From Bacteroidota bacterium (GTDB taxonomy: Bacteria > Bacteroidota > Bacteroidia > Chitinophagales > BACL12), in the NCBI GenBank assembly GCA_016718035.1, contig JADKEK010000003.1, positions 355,501 through 419,500 of the forward strand: a stretch of DNA of 64,000 bases, in the 5' to 3' direction. This document shows, piece after piece, positions 53,617 through 63,075 of the stretch. The translations under genes and the position numbers were made by a program. The notes under the pieces are model-generated. The model did not search any database and had not been told where the DNA came from. It saw only the letters and a list, made by a program, of their open reading frames with translations. Every line of letters begins with the position of its first letter. Within the stretch, counting starts at the first letter, position 1.

Positions 53617-54945
53617 ATGAGCAAAAAAAACAGCGATAATAAATTCAGTTTCAGAAAATATGCCATGAAGCAATTCAAGCATAATAAGCCTGCTTATGTT
53701 TCGGTGTATATATTATTGTTTTTTTCGGTGATTGCCATTTTTGCTCCAATTTTAGCTAACGAAAAACCATTGTATATTCATTATAAAGGAGAACATTTTT
53801 TCCCTGCATTTTCATTTAAAAATAATTATTACATCAATAACGCAGATGGCAGTTCTGAAAAAATTCAGTTAGATATTGCCGACTGGAAACAAATGCAGTT
53901 TGATAAAGTTGTTTGGGCACCTATACCTTATACACCCGGAAAAAGTGACAGGTTAAATTCAGGATATAAATCGCCGGGAGGAGAACAATTTTTCAAAGAT
54001 AAGAGTGGCGCTGTTGTGCCTATCCCAGGCAGGTTTCGACATATTTTAGGCACAGGTAGTCGGGGCGACGATTTAATGGCCGGATTAATTCACGGTGCCA
54101 GAATTTCATTGACAATCGGATTTATTTCAATGGCAATTGCCACACTCATAGGTTTATTCTTGGGGTCTATGGCGGGTTATTTTGGCGACAATAAATTAAC
54201 TACCAGCAGAGGCCGTTTTTGGATGGTAGTATTAGGCATTTTTGTTGCGTGGTTTTATGGTTTTCAGGCAAGGCAATTTGTATTACAAGAAGCCATTAAA
54301 ACATCAGGATTTACTTTACTATTACAATTGTTATTCAGTATTATTATTGTAGTAGCTATTATATTTTTGTTTTCACAGCTTGGCCGTTTGGTTGGCAAGT
54401 TACCCTGGTTTAATAATAAAGTGAATATTCCGGTTGATGGATTAGTATCCCGTACCATAGAAATATTCCATAGTATGCCAACCTTTATTTTAATACTCAC
54501 CATAGCTGCTATTGCAAGACCTTCGCTTACCAATATTATGATTATTATTGGATTAACATCGTGGACAGGAATTGCCAGACTTACCCGTGCTGAATTTTTG
54601 CGCATACGTAATCTCGAATATATTCAAGCAGCCAGATCGTTGGGATATAACGAATATACCATCATGTTTAAACATGCCTTGCCAAATGGAATGGCACCGG
54701 CGCTGGTAAGTATTGCCTTTGGTATTGCATCGGCAATTCTGGTTGAATCCAGTTTATCATTTTTAGGTATTGGTGTGCCGTCTGATGTTGTAACCTGGGG
54801 TTCATTGGTAAATGATGGTCGCGAAAAGTTCAGTGCCTGGTGGCTGGTTATTTATCCGGGTTTAGCCATATTTATCACAGTAACCGTTTACAATCTTATT
54901 GGAGAAGGGCTTCGCGATGCGCTTGACCCAAAACAAAAGCGGTAA
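53617..54945 (+). CDS. ABC transporter permease, OppC/DppC type with extra membrane segments
   Basis: Protein of 442 aa; OppC/DppC proteins are usually ~280-310 aa. After an N-terminal tail and helix 1 (AYVSVYILLFFSVIAIFAPI) comes a ~100-residue periplasmic part, then GTGSRGDDLMAGLIHGARIS and a TM helix. Between MAGYFGD and DGLVSRTIEIFHSMPTFILI lie about 80 extra residues with two additional hydrophobic segments (WMVVLGIFVAWFYGF and LLLQLLFSIIIVVAIIFLF). The EAA loop (YIQAARSLGYNEYTIMFKH, ALPNGMAP) and the end GEGLRDALDPK are normal. No ATPase gene follows, so the energising OppD/F proteins must be encoded elsewhere. Confidence 0.9.
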   Translation: MSKKNSDNKFSFRKYAMKQFKHNKPAYVSVYILLFFSVIAIFAPILANEKPLYIHYKGEHFFPAFSFKNNYYINNADGSSEKIQLDIADWKQMQFDKVVWAPIPYTPGKSDRLNSGYKSPGGEQFFKDKSGAVVPIPGRFRHILGTGSRGDDLMAGLIHGARISLTIGFISMAIATLIGLFLGSMAGYFGDNKLTTSRGRFWMVVLGIFVAWFYGFQARQFVLQEAIKTSGFTLLLQLLFSIIIVVAIIFLFSQLGRLVGKLPWFNNKVNIPVDGLVSRTIEIFHSMPTFILILTIAAIARPSLTNIMIIIGLTSWTGIARLTRAEFLRIRNLEYIQAARSLGYNEYTIMFKHALPNGMAPALVSIAFGIASAILVESSLSFLGIGVPSDVVTWGSLVNDGREKFSAWWLVIYPGLAIFITVTVYNLIGEGLRDALDPKQKR

Positions 54946-55030
54946 TTTTTATTCTGTAATATCCGTTTTTAGGTAATCATCACAACTTTGCCATTTTATA
55001 ATCTGGTGGCGGAACTAAGCTATTTTTATG

Positions 55031-55038
55031 TAATTTTG
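55031..55038 (+). promoter_or_regulatory. -7 box upstream of the gene at 55084
   Basis: TAATTTTG matches TAnnTTTG. It lies inside the longest open frame (from 54988), which argues that translation starts downstream, at a GTG at 55078 or 55084. Confidence 0.45.
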
Positions 55039-55083
55039 AAAATAATTATCCGGCAGAAGCAGTTATTAGGTAAATTCGTGAAC

Positions 55084-56559
55084 GTGAACCGAATATTGAT
55101 ATTATGTATGTTGAGTTTTTTGGCTTGGTCCTCTATTGCCCAGGCTCAGCAGATATTTATTTCTGACCCCCAAAAAATTAGCACGGAACTTATCGGTTAC
55201 AATATCCTAGGTAAAAATAAAAATGGCGACGTTTTAATCTATAAAAAATATCGTTTTGAAGATGAAATAGATATTTATGATAAACAAATGAGTTTTAAGC
55301 GCCGCAAAGAAATTACCATCAGAAGTTTAGATTACGAAACAGTAGAAGTATATAAAACCGGTGATAATATTTATCACTTTTATACGCACAAGGACAATAA
55401 AATGCAATACCTCTCGGTGCAACATTACAACAGCGACCTTGAAAAAAAGGGTGTTCCTGTGTTATTGGACTCCACTTCACAAAAACTTGGCGACAGTTTT
55501 ACCGAATTTAAAATAACCAAAGCTAACACCTCACCTTATTATTTAATTTATAAATACGAGTTAAGCGCCGGACGAATTGACAAGTTGTTTTTATTGGTGA
55601 TGGATGCGGAAACAAAAATTCAGCAAAAAAACGATATCAATTTACCTGATGATGGTTATAGTCCCATTTTGGTGAAAGAAATGATTACTGATGAAGGGCA
55701 GCCGATATTTTTATTTGAGAACGATGATTTTAATTGCAAAAAGGATAAAACAGTTACTCAATATACATTTGTATTTCCTAAAAATGGCAACACCTGGGTT
55801 TCGACCAACATAAATGGTGGTGACTATTGTTTAGATGAAATGAATTATGCTTTTGATGTGTTGAATAATAAATTAACGGCAATTTGTTTTTTAAAGGATG
55901 ATAATAAAGATTACATGATTGGGTATAAATATTTAACCATTGATATTTATAGCGCAACCATCGGCACTAATTTTAATTATTTTTACCCGACCGAAACTCT
56001 GGATGAAATTGCCGGATTGACTAAAGAAAAATCGATAAAAAACCTTCCGGTATATCAAATTGGCAGCATTATTCCGCGTGTAGATGGCGGCGCATTAATG
56101 GTTGCCGAATATTATGATAAAACCGTAGAAAATTACGAATACACCAATTACGACCCATATTACGGCTATCGCACATCTTCACGTCAGGTAGAGTTTTACG
56201 AGTATGATGATATTTTATTATTTTCTATTCAGCCAAATGGTTCTCCCAATTGGAATACTGTCATCAGAAAAAAACAATTGAGCAGAGAAGACCGTGGTGT
56301 AAATTCTTCCTATGCCATTTTAAAAGGTAAAGAAAAACTCATTTTTATTTTTAATGAAGATGTTGAGCAAAACTCAAATGTTTTACAATATGAGACAACA
56401 GCTGATGGAGTGTTGGATAGAAAAAGTTTGTTCAACCCCAATCAGCAAGAAGTGCAAATTAGACCACTATCGGCTGAACAAATTTCAGCGAACGAGATAA
56501 TCATTCCCAGCATTTATAAAAAGAACCTTTCATTTGTAAAACTTCAAATTCAAAAATAA
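55084..56559 (+). CDS. Exported protein of unknown function
   Basis: Protein of 491 aa if it starts at GTG 55084 (MNRILILCMLSFLAWSSIAQ), giving a clean signal peptide. The in-frame GTG two codons earlier is equally possible. The frame is open back to 54988, but a -7 box lies in between. The mature part is rich in beta strands with repeated aromatic/charged pairs (DVLIYKKYRFEDEIDIYDKQ, LIYKYELSAGRIDKLFLLVM) and could be a beta-propeller-like fold. No motif of a known family was recognised. It is 3 bp before the next membrane protein gene. Confidence 0.68.
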   Translation: MNRILILCMLSFLAWSSIAQAQQIFISDPQKISTELIGYNILGKNKNGDVLIYKKYRFEDEIDIYDKQMSFKRRKEITIRSLDYETVEVYKTGDNIYHFYTHKDNKMQYLSVQHYNSDLEKKGVPVLLDSTSQKLGDSFTEFKITKANTSPYYLIYKYELSAGRIDKLFLLVMDAETKIQQKNDINLPDDGYSPILVKEMITDEGQPIFLFENDDFNCKKDKTVTQYTFVFPKNGNTWVSTNINGGDYCLDEMNYAFDVLNNKLTAICFLKDDNKDYMIGYKYLTIDIYSATIGTNFNYFYPTETLDEIAGLTKEKSIKNLPVYQIGSIIPRVDGGALMVAEYYDKTVENYEYTNYDPYYGYRTSSRQVEFYEYDDILLFSIQPNGSPNWNTVIRKKQLSREDRGVNSSYAILKGKEKLIFIFNEDVEQNSNVLQYETTADGVLDRKSLFNPNQQEVQIRPLSAEQISANEIIIPSIYKKNLSFVKLQIQK

Positions 56560-56562
56560 TTC

Positions 56563-57558
56563 GTGCTGAGGATATTCCACCAATCGAACCCACTAACCCT
56601 ATTGTTGCTGATTGTTTTTACAACACTCATCAATTTAAAATGGATTATTAGTGCTGAACCAATAACCGATCATCATTATTCCTTTATCAGTAATATCTTA
56701 TTCAACAACTGGCTGCAAATTAATGAATGGCCTGTAATTTTAATTACCCTGCTGAATATCGGTTTTATAATGATTACCGGCATTTTAATCAGTTTTTTAT
56801 TACAACAATTTAAAATCATTACTAAAGCTTCGTTAATTCCTGCTGTGGTATTTATTACCTTATGCAGTTTGTTTCCGGATTTTATTTATGGCGCTCCGGA
56901 ATTATTATGCGGCATATTATTAGTATTTATTTTATTTAAGATTTTTGGCGTGTATAATAAAACAAAGTCAGACATGACTTATTTTGATGTTGGTTTACTC
57001 AGTGGTTTTATGTCACTCCTTTATTTTCCGGCAATTGTGTTTTGTTTATTCGGTATATTGAGTCTTTTCAGAATACGTTCTACATCGTTTCGCGAATTTT
57101 TTATTTATTGTGTTGGGGTGGTATTGAGTTATTTTCTGGCAGCCACATTATTATTTTGGTTCGACCTGCTACCGCAATTTGCCGAGTCGCAATTCGGCTT
57201 TCCTGAAAGTTTTAACCGGATGGAAAACTCATTTGGTGTGATAACCATCGTGAAACTATCTATAATAGGTATTGTATTTATCACCTCACTGGTGTTTTTC
57301 AGCAATAAATTTTCTACCAATTTGATTCAGGTGCGCAAATACCTGAGTGCTTTTGTGTATTTACTTATTTTTTCAACAGCCTGTATGGCTTTAAACATAC
57401 CGCTTCACGACGGGGCTTTATATTTTGTATTCATTGCCGCATCTGTGTTTGTGAGTTATTACAGTTACCATTTTAAAAACAGGCTGGCTCCCGAACTCAT
57501 GTTTTTGGGGTTAGTTGGCACTACTTTGATAATCCAATATATTAACTTTGCAGCCTAA
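56563..57558 (+). CDS. Multi-pass membrane protein (DUF6427-like)
   Basis: Protein of 331 aa starting at GTG 56563, with about nine transmembrane helices. The N-terminal MLRIFHQSNPLTLLLLIVFT is the kind of start seen in DUF6427 proteins of Bacteroidota, but this match is from memory and tentative. No catalytic residues stand out. The gene lies 3 bp after the gene for the exported protein and 12 bp before purQ, so all three are probably transcribed together. Function unknown. Confidence 0.65.
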   Translation: MLRIFHQSNPLTLLLLIVFTTLINLKWIISAEPITDHHYSFISNILFNNWLQINEWPVILITLLNIGFIMITGILISFLLQQFKIITKASLIPAVVFITLCSLFPDFIYGAPELLCGILLVFILFKIFGVYNKTKSDMTYFDVGLLSGFMSLLYFPAIVFCLFGILSLFRIRSTSFREFFIYCVGVVLSYFLAATLLFWFDLLPQFAESQFGFPESFNRMENSFGVITIVKLSIIGIVFITSLVFFSNKFSTNLIQVRKYLSAFVYLLIFSTACMALNIPLHDGALYFVFIAASVFVSYYSYHFKNRLAPELMFLGLVGTTLIIQYINFAA

Positions 57559-57570
57559 TTCATTCAGTAT

Positions 57571-58281
57571 ATGAAATTTGGCGTTGTAACCTTCCCCGGC
57601 TCTAATTGTGATCAGGACCTTATACATGTTTTACGTGATGTAATGGGTTGTGAGGTAATTGAATTATTCCACAAACAGCACGATTTAGGCGGTTTAACTA
57701 CCGACGACTGTGTGATGTTACCGGGAGGATTTTCATACGGTGATGCACTCAGAACCGGCTCTATAGCCCGTTTTTCACCTATCATGCAAGCGGTAATTAA
57801 ACACTGTAATGCAGGTGGTTATGCCTGGGGTATCTGCAATGGTTTCCAAATTTTATGTGAAGCAGGTTTGTTACCTGGTGTGTTACTCGAAAACAACAAC
57901 CAGCAGTTTATTTGCAAAAATGTGTTCTTAAGGGCCGATAATAATGCCAGTCGCATCAACGCTACTGTTCCTATTGGCCATGCACTCAAAATACCAATTG
58001 CTCATGGCGAGGGCCGTTATTACGCAGATGACGCCACTTTAAAACAACTTATAGCCAACAACCAGGTGATTTTTAGCTATTGCGATGACCATGGCAATGC
58101 TACCGACACTGCCAACCCGAATGGTTCAATGCACAATATTGCAGGTGTTTGTAATGCAGGCCGCAATGTATTTGGCATGATGCCGCATCCGGAACGCGCT
58201 TCTGAAGAAATTTTGGGAAATACGGATGGCAGAATGATTTTCGAATCATTTTTGGCACTAACTGCTACTTCCGCACGTTAA
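57571..58281 (+). CDS. purQ: Phosphoribosylformylglycinamidine synthase subunit PurQ
   Basis: Protein of 236 aa, the stand-alone glutaminase subunit. It begins MKFGVVTFPGSNCDQDLIHV. The class I amidotransferase triad is seen: Cys in WGICNGFQIL (about residue 91), and His and Glu in FGMMPHPERAS (near 210). GGFSYGDALRTGSIARFSPI is the PurQ family mark. It supplies ammonia from glutamine to PurL in purine synthesis. PurL and PurS are not in this window. PurS/PurQ-type organisation is implied by the separate subunit. Confidence 0.95.
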   Translation: MKFGVVTFPGSNCDQDLIHVLRDVMGCEVIELFHKQHDLGGLTTDDCVMLPGGFSYGDALRTGSIARFSPIMQAVIKHCNAGGYAWGICNGFQILCEAGLLPGVLLENNNQQFICKNVFLRADNNASRINATVPIGHALKIPIAHGEGRYYADDATLKQLIANNQVIFSYCDDHGNATDTANPNGSMHNIAGVCNAGRNVFGMMPHPERASEEILGNTDGRMIFESFLALTATSAR

Positions 58282-58347
58282 AGTTATATTTACAGTCACT
58301 TTTTTGTCATGGGACAGGTGTATCATCTGCGCTCTGTGGTAAATCGT

Positions 58348-58355
58348 TAAATTTG
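58348..58355 (+). promoter_or_regulatory. -7 box of the DsbD-like gene
   Basis: TAAATTTG matches TAnnTTTG and overlaps a possible TTG start at 58353. The ATG at 58377, 21 nt further on and followed by a clean signal peptide, is therefore the start. Confidence 0.45.
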
Positions 58356-58376
58356 CATTCTAAATTCTATCAGCAG

Positions 58377-60806
58377 ATGGGTAAACGTTTTTTAGGCTTA
58401 TTTCTGGCTATATTTTTCATTCAGCAATCTAATGCACAATTGCTCGACCCAGTGAAATGGGAAATGTCTTCAACACAAAGTGGTGTTAATGAATATATTC
58501 TGATTTTTAAAGCTTCTATTGATGAAGGCTGGAAGGTATATTCAAAAGATGTTCCTGAGCACGGCCCCCTGCCAACAGTTTTAGTATTTGAAAACTTGCC
58601 TGCCGGTGTTGAACTAGTTGGAGAATCGGAAGAACTCGGTCGCATGGAATCGGAAGTAGAACCTGTGTTTGAAAATAAAGTGATTAATTCATACAAAAAG
58701 CGGCTGACCTTAAGACAAAAAGTTAAAATTTCCGGAAATACTACAATTACCGGTTATATAGATTACATGACGTGCTCCACATCTTGTATTGCATTATCAG
58801 AAGAATTTTCATTCACATTAGAAGGTCAAGCCGGAGCAACAAACACAGGTATTAATTATGCTGACGTAAAAGAGCCTGTGAAATGGAATATCAGTACCGA
58901 AAAAATTTCAGACTCTGCATATTGGATAATTTATAAAGCGACAATTACGCCTACATGGAAATTATATTCGCAAAATTCACCTAAAGGTGGTGCACAACCG
59001 ATGCAATTTGTTTTCGAAAATGCGGGAATTAATTATCGCCTAGAAGGTAAAGTGGAAGAACTAGGCCATGTAGAAAACAAACCGGAGCCTTTATTTGAAA
59101 ACAAAGTATTAAAGTTTTATCACGATAAAGCAGAGATGCGTCAAAAAGTAATTCTGGATTCTGCGAATGCTGTAATTTCAGGATATATCGATTATCAAAC
59201 TTGTGACCCCTCACAATGTATTTATCAAAATAAAGATTTTAATATCACAATTTCCAATGGCCAGGTAATTTCAACTGAAACTCCGGTTGATACCGCAGCA
59301 ACAGGTTCAGTAACCTTTGGCGATTTTAAAGTTGATACCGCTTATGCTAACAACGCTGTTTGTGAAGGAGCCGCTTCAGCTCAAATTACTAATGCCAGTG
59401 GTAAAAGTTTATTCGGCACATTTATTTTAGGTTTTATTGGCGGATTAATTGGTTTATTAATGCCATGTACTTTTCCAATGATTCCATTTACGATTTCATT
59501 TTTTACCAAACACGCAGGTAATCGTCGTAAAGGAATAATGAATGCATCGTTTTATGGATTTAGTATTGTTTTGGTTTATTTTTTAGCATCCTTGCCATTT
59601 TTATTTTTTGGCGTTGGTGGCGATAAACTCAACGACTTTTCTACCAATAATGTGGTGAACCTGGTTTTCTTTTTTGTATTTATTTTATTTGCTTTATCCT
59701 TATTCGGTTTATTCGAAATTAAATTGCCAACTAAATGGGCAAACAAAGCAGACAGCGCGTCTGACGTTGGTGGATTATTAGGAATATTTTTTATGGCACT
59801 TACATTATGTATTGTGTCGTTCAGTTGCACAGGTCCTATTTTAGGTTCATTGCTTGCCAATAGTTTAAAAGATGGAGGTGTTGCATTAACCATGGGTATG
59901 TTAGGTTTTGGAACGGCCTTTGCGCTTGCATTTACATTGCTTGCATTATTCCCGCAATTATTAAATAAAATGCCAAAAAGCGGTGGTTGGTTAAATGAAG
60001 TAAAAATTGTTTTTGCATTTATTGAAGTGGCAATGGCCGTGAAATTTTTGAGTAATGTTGACCTTGCTTACCATTGGGACTTTTTAAAACGCGAAATATT
60101 TTTAGGTGCGTGGACTTTGCTTGCATTATTAATTACACTTTATATTGCCGGTGTTATTCGTTTTCCGCATGACGATAAAAAAGTAAAATGGTCGGGAGGA
60201 AGAATTGTATTTGCACTGACGTTTTTAGTGACTACAGTTTACTTCGGCCAAGGCTTGCGTAAATATGGTAATGTGCCTATGTTGAGTGGATTTTTACCTC
60301 CGCAGTGGTATAGTATTTATGAATATGATAATGAATGTCCGCTTGGATTAAATTGTTTTCACGACTTAGAAGAAGGTATTGCTTTTGCTAAAGAAAACAA
60401 CAAACCAATATTGATTGACTTTACCGGTTATGCCTGTGTAAACTGTCGCAAAATGGAAGAACATGTTTGGCCAAAAGATGAAATATTTAGTATTATTAAT
60501 GAAGAATATGTATTGGTGAGTTTATATGTGGATGATAAAGAAGCATTGCGTTTAGAAGAACAATATATTTCATCTACTACCGGACAAAAAGTGCGCACCA
60601 TCGGTAATAAATGGAGCGATTTACAAAGTAGTCAGTTTGGAACCAATGCACAGCCATATTATGTATTAATTGCACCTGATGGAAAAGTGCTCAATCAGCC
60701 TCGTGCTTATACACCTGATGTAGCGGAGTATCGTGGGTTTTTGGAATGTGGGTTGGAGACTTTTGAAAATATTGATAAGCTGGCGATGAAAGGGAACGCG
60801 GATTGA
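58377..60806 (+). CDS. DsbD-like thiol:disulfide interchange protein
   Basis: Protein of 809 aa with signal peptide ending QQSNAQ. Two N-terminal DsbD-alpha-like domains (about 25-150 and 165-300) each end in a two-cysteine strand (YMTCSTSCIAL, YQTCDPSQCIY). The central CcdA/DsbD membrane domain (about 345-640) has the conserved cysteines in GLLMPCTFPMIPF and VSFSCTGPILGSLL. The C-terminal thioredoxin-like domain has ACVNCRKMEEHVW. It should carry electrons from the cytoplasm across the inner membrane to periplasmic thiols. The duplicated alpha domain is unusual. The last codons and stop lie in a dispersed repeat element. Confidence 0.9.
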   Translation: MGKRFLGLFLAIFFIQQSNAQLLDPVKWEMSSTQSGVNEYILIFKASIDEGWKVYSKDVPEHGPLPTVLVFENLPAGVELVGESEELGRMESEVEPVFENKVINSYKKRLTLRQKVKISGNTTITGYIDYMTCSTSCIALSEEFSFTLEGQAGATNTGINYADVKEPVKWNISTEKISDSAYWIIYKATITPTWKLYSQNSPKGGAQPMQFVFENAGINYRLEGKVEELGHVENKPEPLFENKVLKFYHDKAEMRQKVILDSANAVISGYIDYQTCDPSQCIYQNKDFNITISNGQVISTETPVDTAATGSVTFGDFKVDTAYANNAVCEGAASAQITNASGKSLFGTFILGFIGGLIGLLMPCTFPMIPFTISFFTKHAGNRRKGIMNASFYGFSIVLVYFLASLPFLFFGVGGDKLNDFSTNNVVNLVFFFVFILFALSLFGLFEIKLPTKWANKADSASDVGGLLGIFFMALTLCIVSFSCTGPILGSLLANSLKDGGVALTMGMLGFGTAFALAFTLLALFPQLLNKMPKSGGWLNEVKIVFAFIEVAMAVKFLSNVDLAYHWDFLKREIFLGAWTLLALLITLYIAGVIRFPHDDKKVKWSGGRIVFALTFLVTTVYFGQGLRKYGNVPMLSGFLPPQWYSIYEYDNECPLGLNCFHDLEEGIAFAKENNKPILIDFTGYACVNCRKMEEHVWPKDEIFSIINEEYVLVSLYVDDKEALRLEEQYISSTTGQKVRTIGNKWSDLQSSQFGTNAQPYYVLIAPDGKVLNQPRAYTPDVAEYRGFLECGLETFENIDKLAMKGNAD

Positions 60807-60831
60807 ACGGATTTAACGGATTTTCGCGGAT
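60793..60831 (+). repeat. Fragment of the GGATTGAACGG repeat overlapping the DsbD stop
   Basis: GGAACGCGGATTGAACGG followed by ATTTAACGGATTTTCGCGG is the same unit as an arm of the inverted repeat at 26000-26080, with GCG for ACG in its start. Its TGA supplies the DsbD-like gene stop codon. Confidence 0.65.
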
Positions 60832-60911
60832 TACTTTTTACAAATAATTTAATTAATTGCTCTCTTGTAAATTTATTTGTATGTGTTTTTTTTAAACCAA
60901 TACATACAAAT

Positions 60912-60946
60912 AAAAAAACGCAGCCGGTAATTACCGACCACGTTTT
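60912..60946 (-). terminator. Probable terminator of the M2 peptidase gene
   Basis: On the minus strand AAAACG pairs with CGTTTT and encloses the palindrome CGGTAATTACCG, followed by a T-rich run, 26 bp after the stop at 60972. Confidence 0.6.
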
Positions 60947-60971
60947 AATAATTTTTACTTTAATGATGTAA

Positions 60972-62795
60972 TTAAAATGTTGGTTTTTCAGGTAGGGTAT
61001 AAGTTCTGCCCTGATTTTGTTGTTTTAAATAATCCATTAAAGGCATAAAATAATCTAACATTGGTTTTGCACTCATGTCGCTACCGATAGATGCTTTTAA
61101 ATGTTCACGCCAATCTACTGTTGCACCAGGTGTCATTACTTTTCGTAAAAAGTCGCCGGTTTCTTTGCTGCCCCAATAATTTGTGGCGTGTGGGTCTTGT
61201 TTTAAAATATTTTTGGCAATGTAATCGTGGAACTGGAATAATAATACATTGCTGATTGAATAATCATAATACGATGCAGGGTCATCATTAATATGTGTTT
61301 TAGTTGCTGCATCACAATATTCTTCACCACGTGTTGTTGGAGGAACAATACCTTGATATTTTTTTACTAATTCCCACCATTTTGCATTGTATTGGTCTTC
61401 AGTTAAATTTTGTGCATATAAGGCATATTCAAATTCTGTCATTACACCACTTCCCCATGGAATGTGTACAATATAATCTAAAGCCTCGCTCAACAATTTC
61501 ATGGTTTCATCCGATTTTGTTCCCGCAGGAATTAATCCCTGATTTTCCAATAATGGTTTTTGCAAACTGGCTAAACCTATCATAGTTCCAAATGCTTCAT
61601 GGTATCCGCGATTTGCACCTGTGCGTAAAATGTATGGCACATCAGGATTAGAATAACTCATATAATAATAAATATGTCCGAGTTCATGTAACACAGTGCT
61701 CCACCATTCTGTATTCGGTTCAACGCTCATTAATGAACGCACATCCTGGTCTAAATTCATGTGCCAAGCACTTGCGTGATTATTTTTTGAATAATCTGCT
61801 CCCGGAGGCGCAGGATATAATGATGATTTTTCATAGAAGCTGGCAGGTAATGCAGGGAAGCCGAGGCTCATCCAAAATTCTTCACCTTTTTTTACCACCC
61901 ATTCAGCATTTTGTTTTTTCAATTCAGGGTCAATGTCCATTCCTTCAACATTAACCAATGCTGTCCAATCTTGTCCCCAACGATTAGGCAACCAATGCGC
62001 AGGTAAATATTCCGGAACCGACTGTTTGTATTTATCAGCTAATTCGTAACGCGCCCAGGTATGTAATTCGCGATATAATGGCCACACATCATTTATCATG
62101 CTATGTGTTAACTCGAGCATTTCTTCGCTGCTCATACCATATTCGCTGGCCATGTAAGCAAAAAAATCTTTGTAACCGAGAGGAGTAACACTTTGGTTGC
62201 GCAATGCCTGTAAATTTGCCAAACCATCTTTTAAATCTTTACCCACCTCTTTACTCGAGTTCCAAGCGGCTAAACGCTGGTTCATATCGTTTGAGGAGCG
62301 CAAAATTTCATCCAATGCATTAGGCGTGGTTGGTTTGCCATTTAAGGTAAATGCGAAACCAAATAATTTTTCAGTTTGTGCATTGGTAGCATCAATACGT
62401 TTTTTAACAATTTCACCTGCAGTTTCCGGATTGTTTCCGGCCAGGTATAAAATGTATTCCAATTGTTTTACCTGAATAGCCGTAAGTTTCTCTTTTTCAG
62501 CCATGTATTTTTGGGCTGTTTCGATATTCACTTTGCTACCGGTAAATTTGGCGTAAGCCTCATCAGAAATTGCCGCATTTTTGCTCGCAGTTGAATCGCC
62601 TTTCACAATATGGGTATTGAGCACCCATTGTCCTTCAGCCGCGGCTGTTGCCAGCTTTTGATATTCGGTGTTATAGCTATCGAGATACTGCTGTACCTCA
62701 GCCTGGATTGCGCTATTATCCGGTGTTTGGGCCTTGTCTTTACAAGCCACCAAAAACAGTGGAAGGGCAATCATCATTAAGCGTAATTTTCGCAT
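60972..62795 (-). CDS. M2 family metallopeptidase (peptidyl-dipeptidase, ACE-like) lipoprotein
   Basis: Protein of 607 aa from ATG 62795; a longer frame to 62855 precedes the signal. The signal has a lipobox (LFLVAC). The gluzincin site is complete: VLHELGHIYYYMSY (HExxH) with Glu ligand about 24 residues on in GANRGYHEAFGTMIGLAS. Other ACE-family blocks: YMASEYGMSSEEML, PGADYSKNNHASAWHMN and EYCDAATKTHINDDPASYYD. M2 enzymes remove C-terminal dipeptides from peptides; this one should be lipid-anchored in the envelope. It is followed by a terminator and divergent from recA. Confidence 0.94.
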   Translation of the reverse strand: MRKLRLMMIALPLFLVACKDKAQTPDNSAIQAEVQQYLDSYNTEYQKLATAAAEGQWVLNTHIVKGDSTASKNAAISDEAYAKFTGSKVNIETAQKYMAEKEKLTAIQVKQLEYILYLAGNNPETAGEIVKKRIDATNAQTEKLFGFAFTLNGKPTTPNALDEILRSSNDMNQRLAAWNSSKEVGKDLKDGLANLQALRNQSVTPLGYKDFFAYMASEYGMSSEEMLELTHSMINDVWPLYRELHTWARYELADKYKQSVPEYLPAHWLPNRWGQDWTALVNVEGMDIDPELKKQNAEWVVKKGEEFWMSLGFPALPASFYEKSSLYPAPPGADYSKNNHASAWHMNLDQDVRSLMSVEPNTEWWSTVLHELGHIYYYMSYSNPDVPYILRTGANRGYHEAFGTMIGLASLQKPLLENQGLIPAGTKSDETMKLLSEALDYIVHIPWGSGVMTEFEYALYAQNLTEDQYNAKWWELVKKYQGIVPPTTRGEEYCDAATKTHINDDPASYYDYSISNVLLFQFHDYIAKNILKQDPHATNYWGSKETGDFLRKVMTPGATVDWREHLKASIGSDMSAKPMLDYFMPLMDYLKQQNQGRTYTLPEKPTF

Positions 62796-63075
62796 GTAGT
62801 TGAATTTTGTAGCGAAGTTACCGAAATAGCCCTGCCTTGGGTAATTTGTTAACATTCCTTATCAGTTATTTAAGATTATAATTGAGTGCCAAAGCACCAA
62901 ATCCCACAAATTGCGAGTTAACACTGTAACATTTTCGCGATATGTCTACAGGATGTTGATTTTGCAAAAAATTAGTATAAAATGGCTTAATTAATATTTA
63001 GCTTCGCAAATACTTTCTTCCCCAAAAAAGGGGTTGAAGGCATTTTATTTCAAAACCTTAAAAACAAACAAGATT

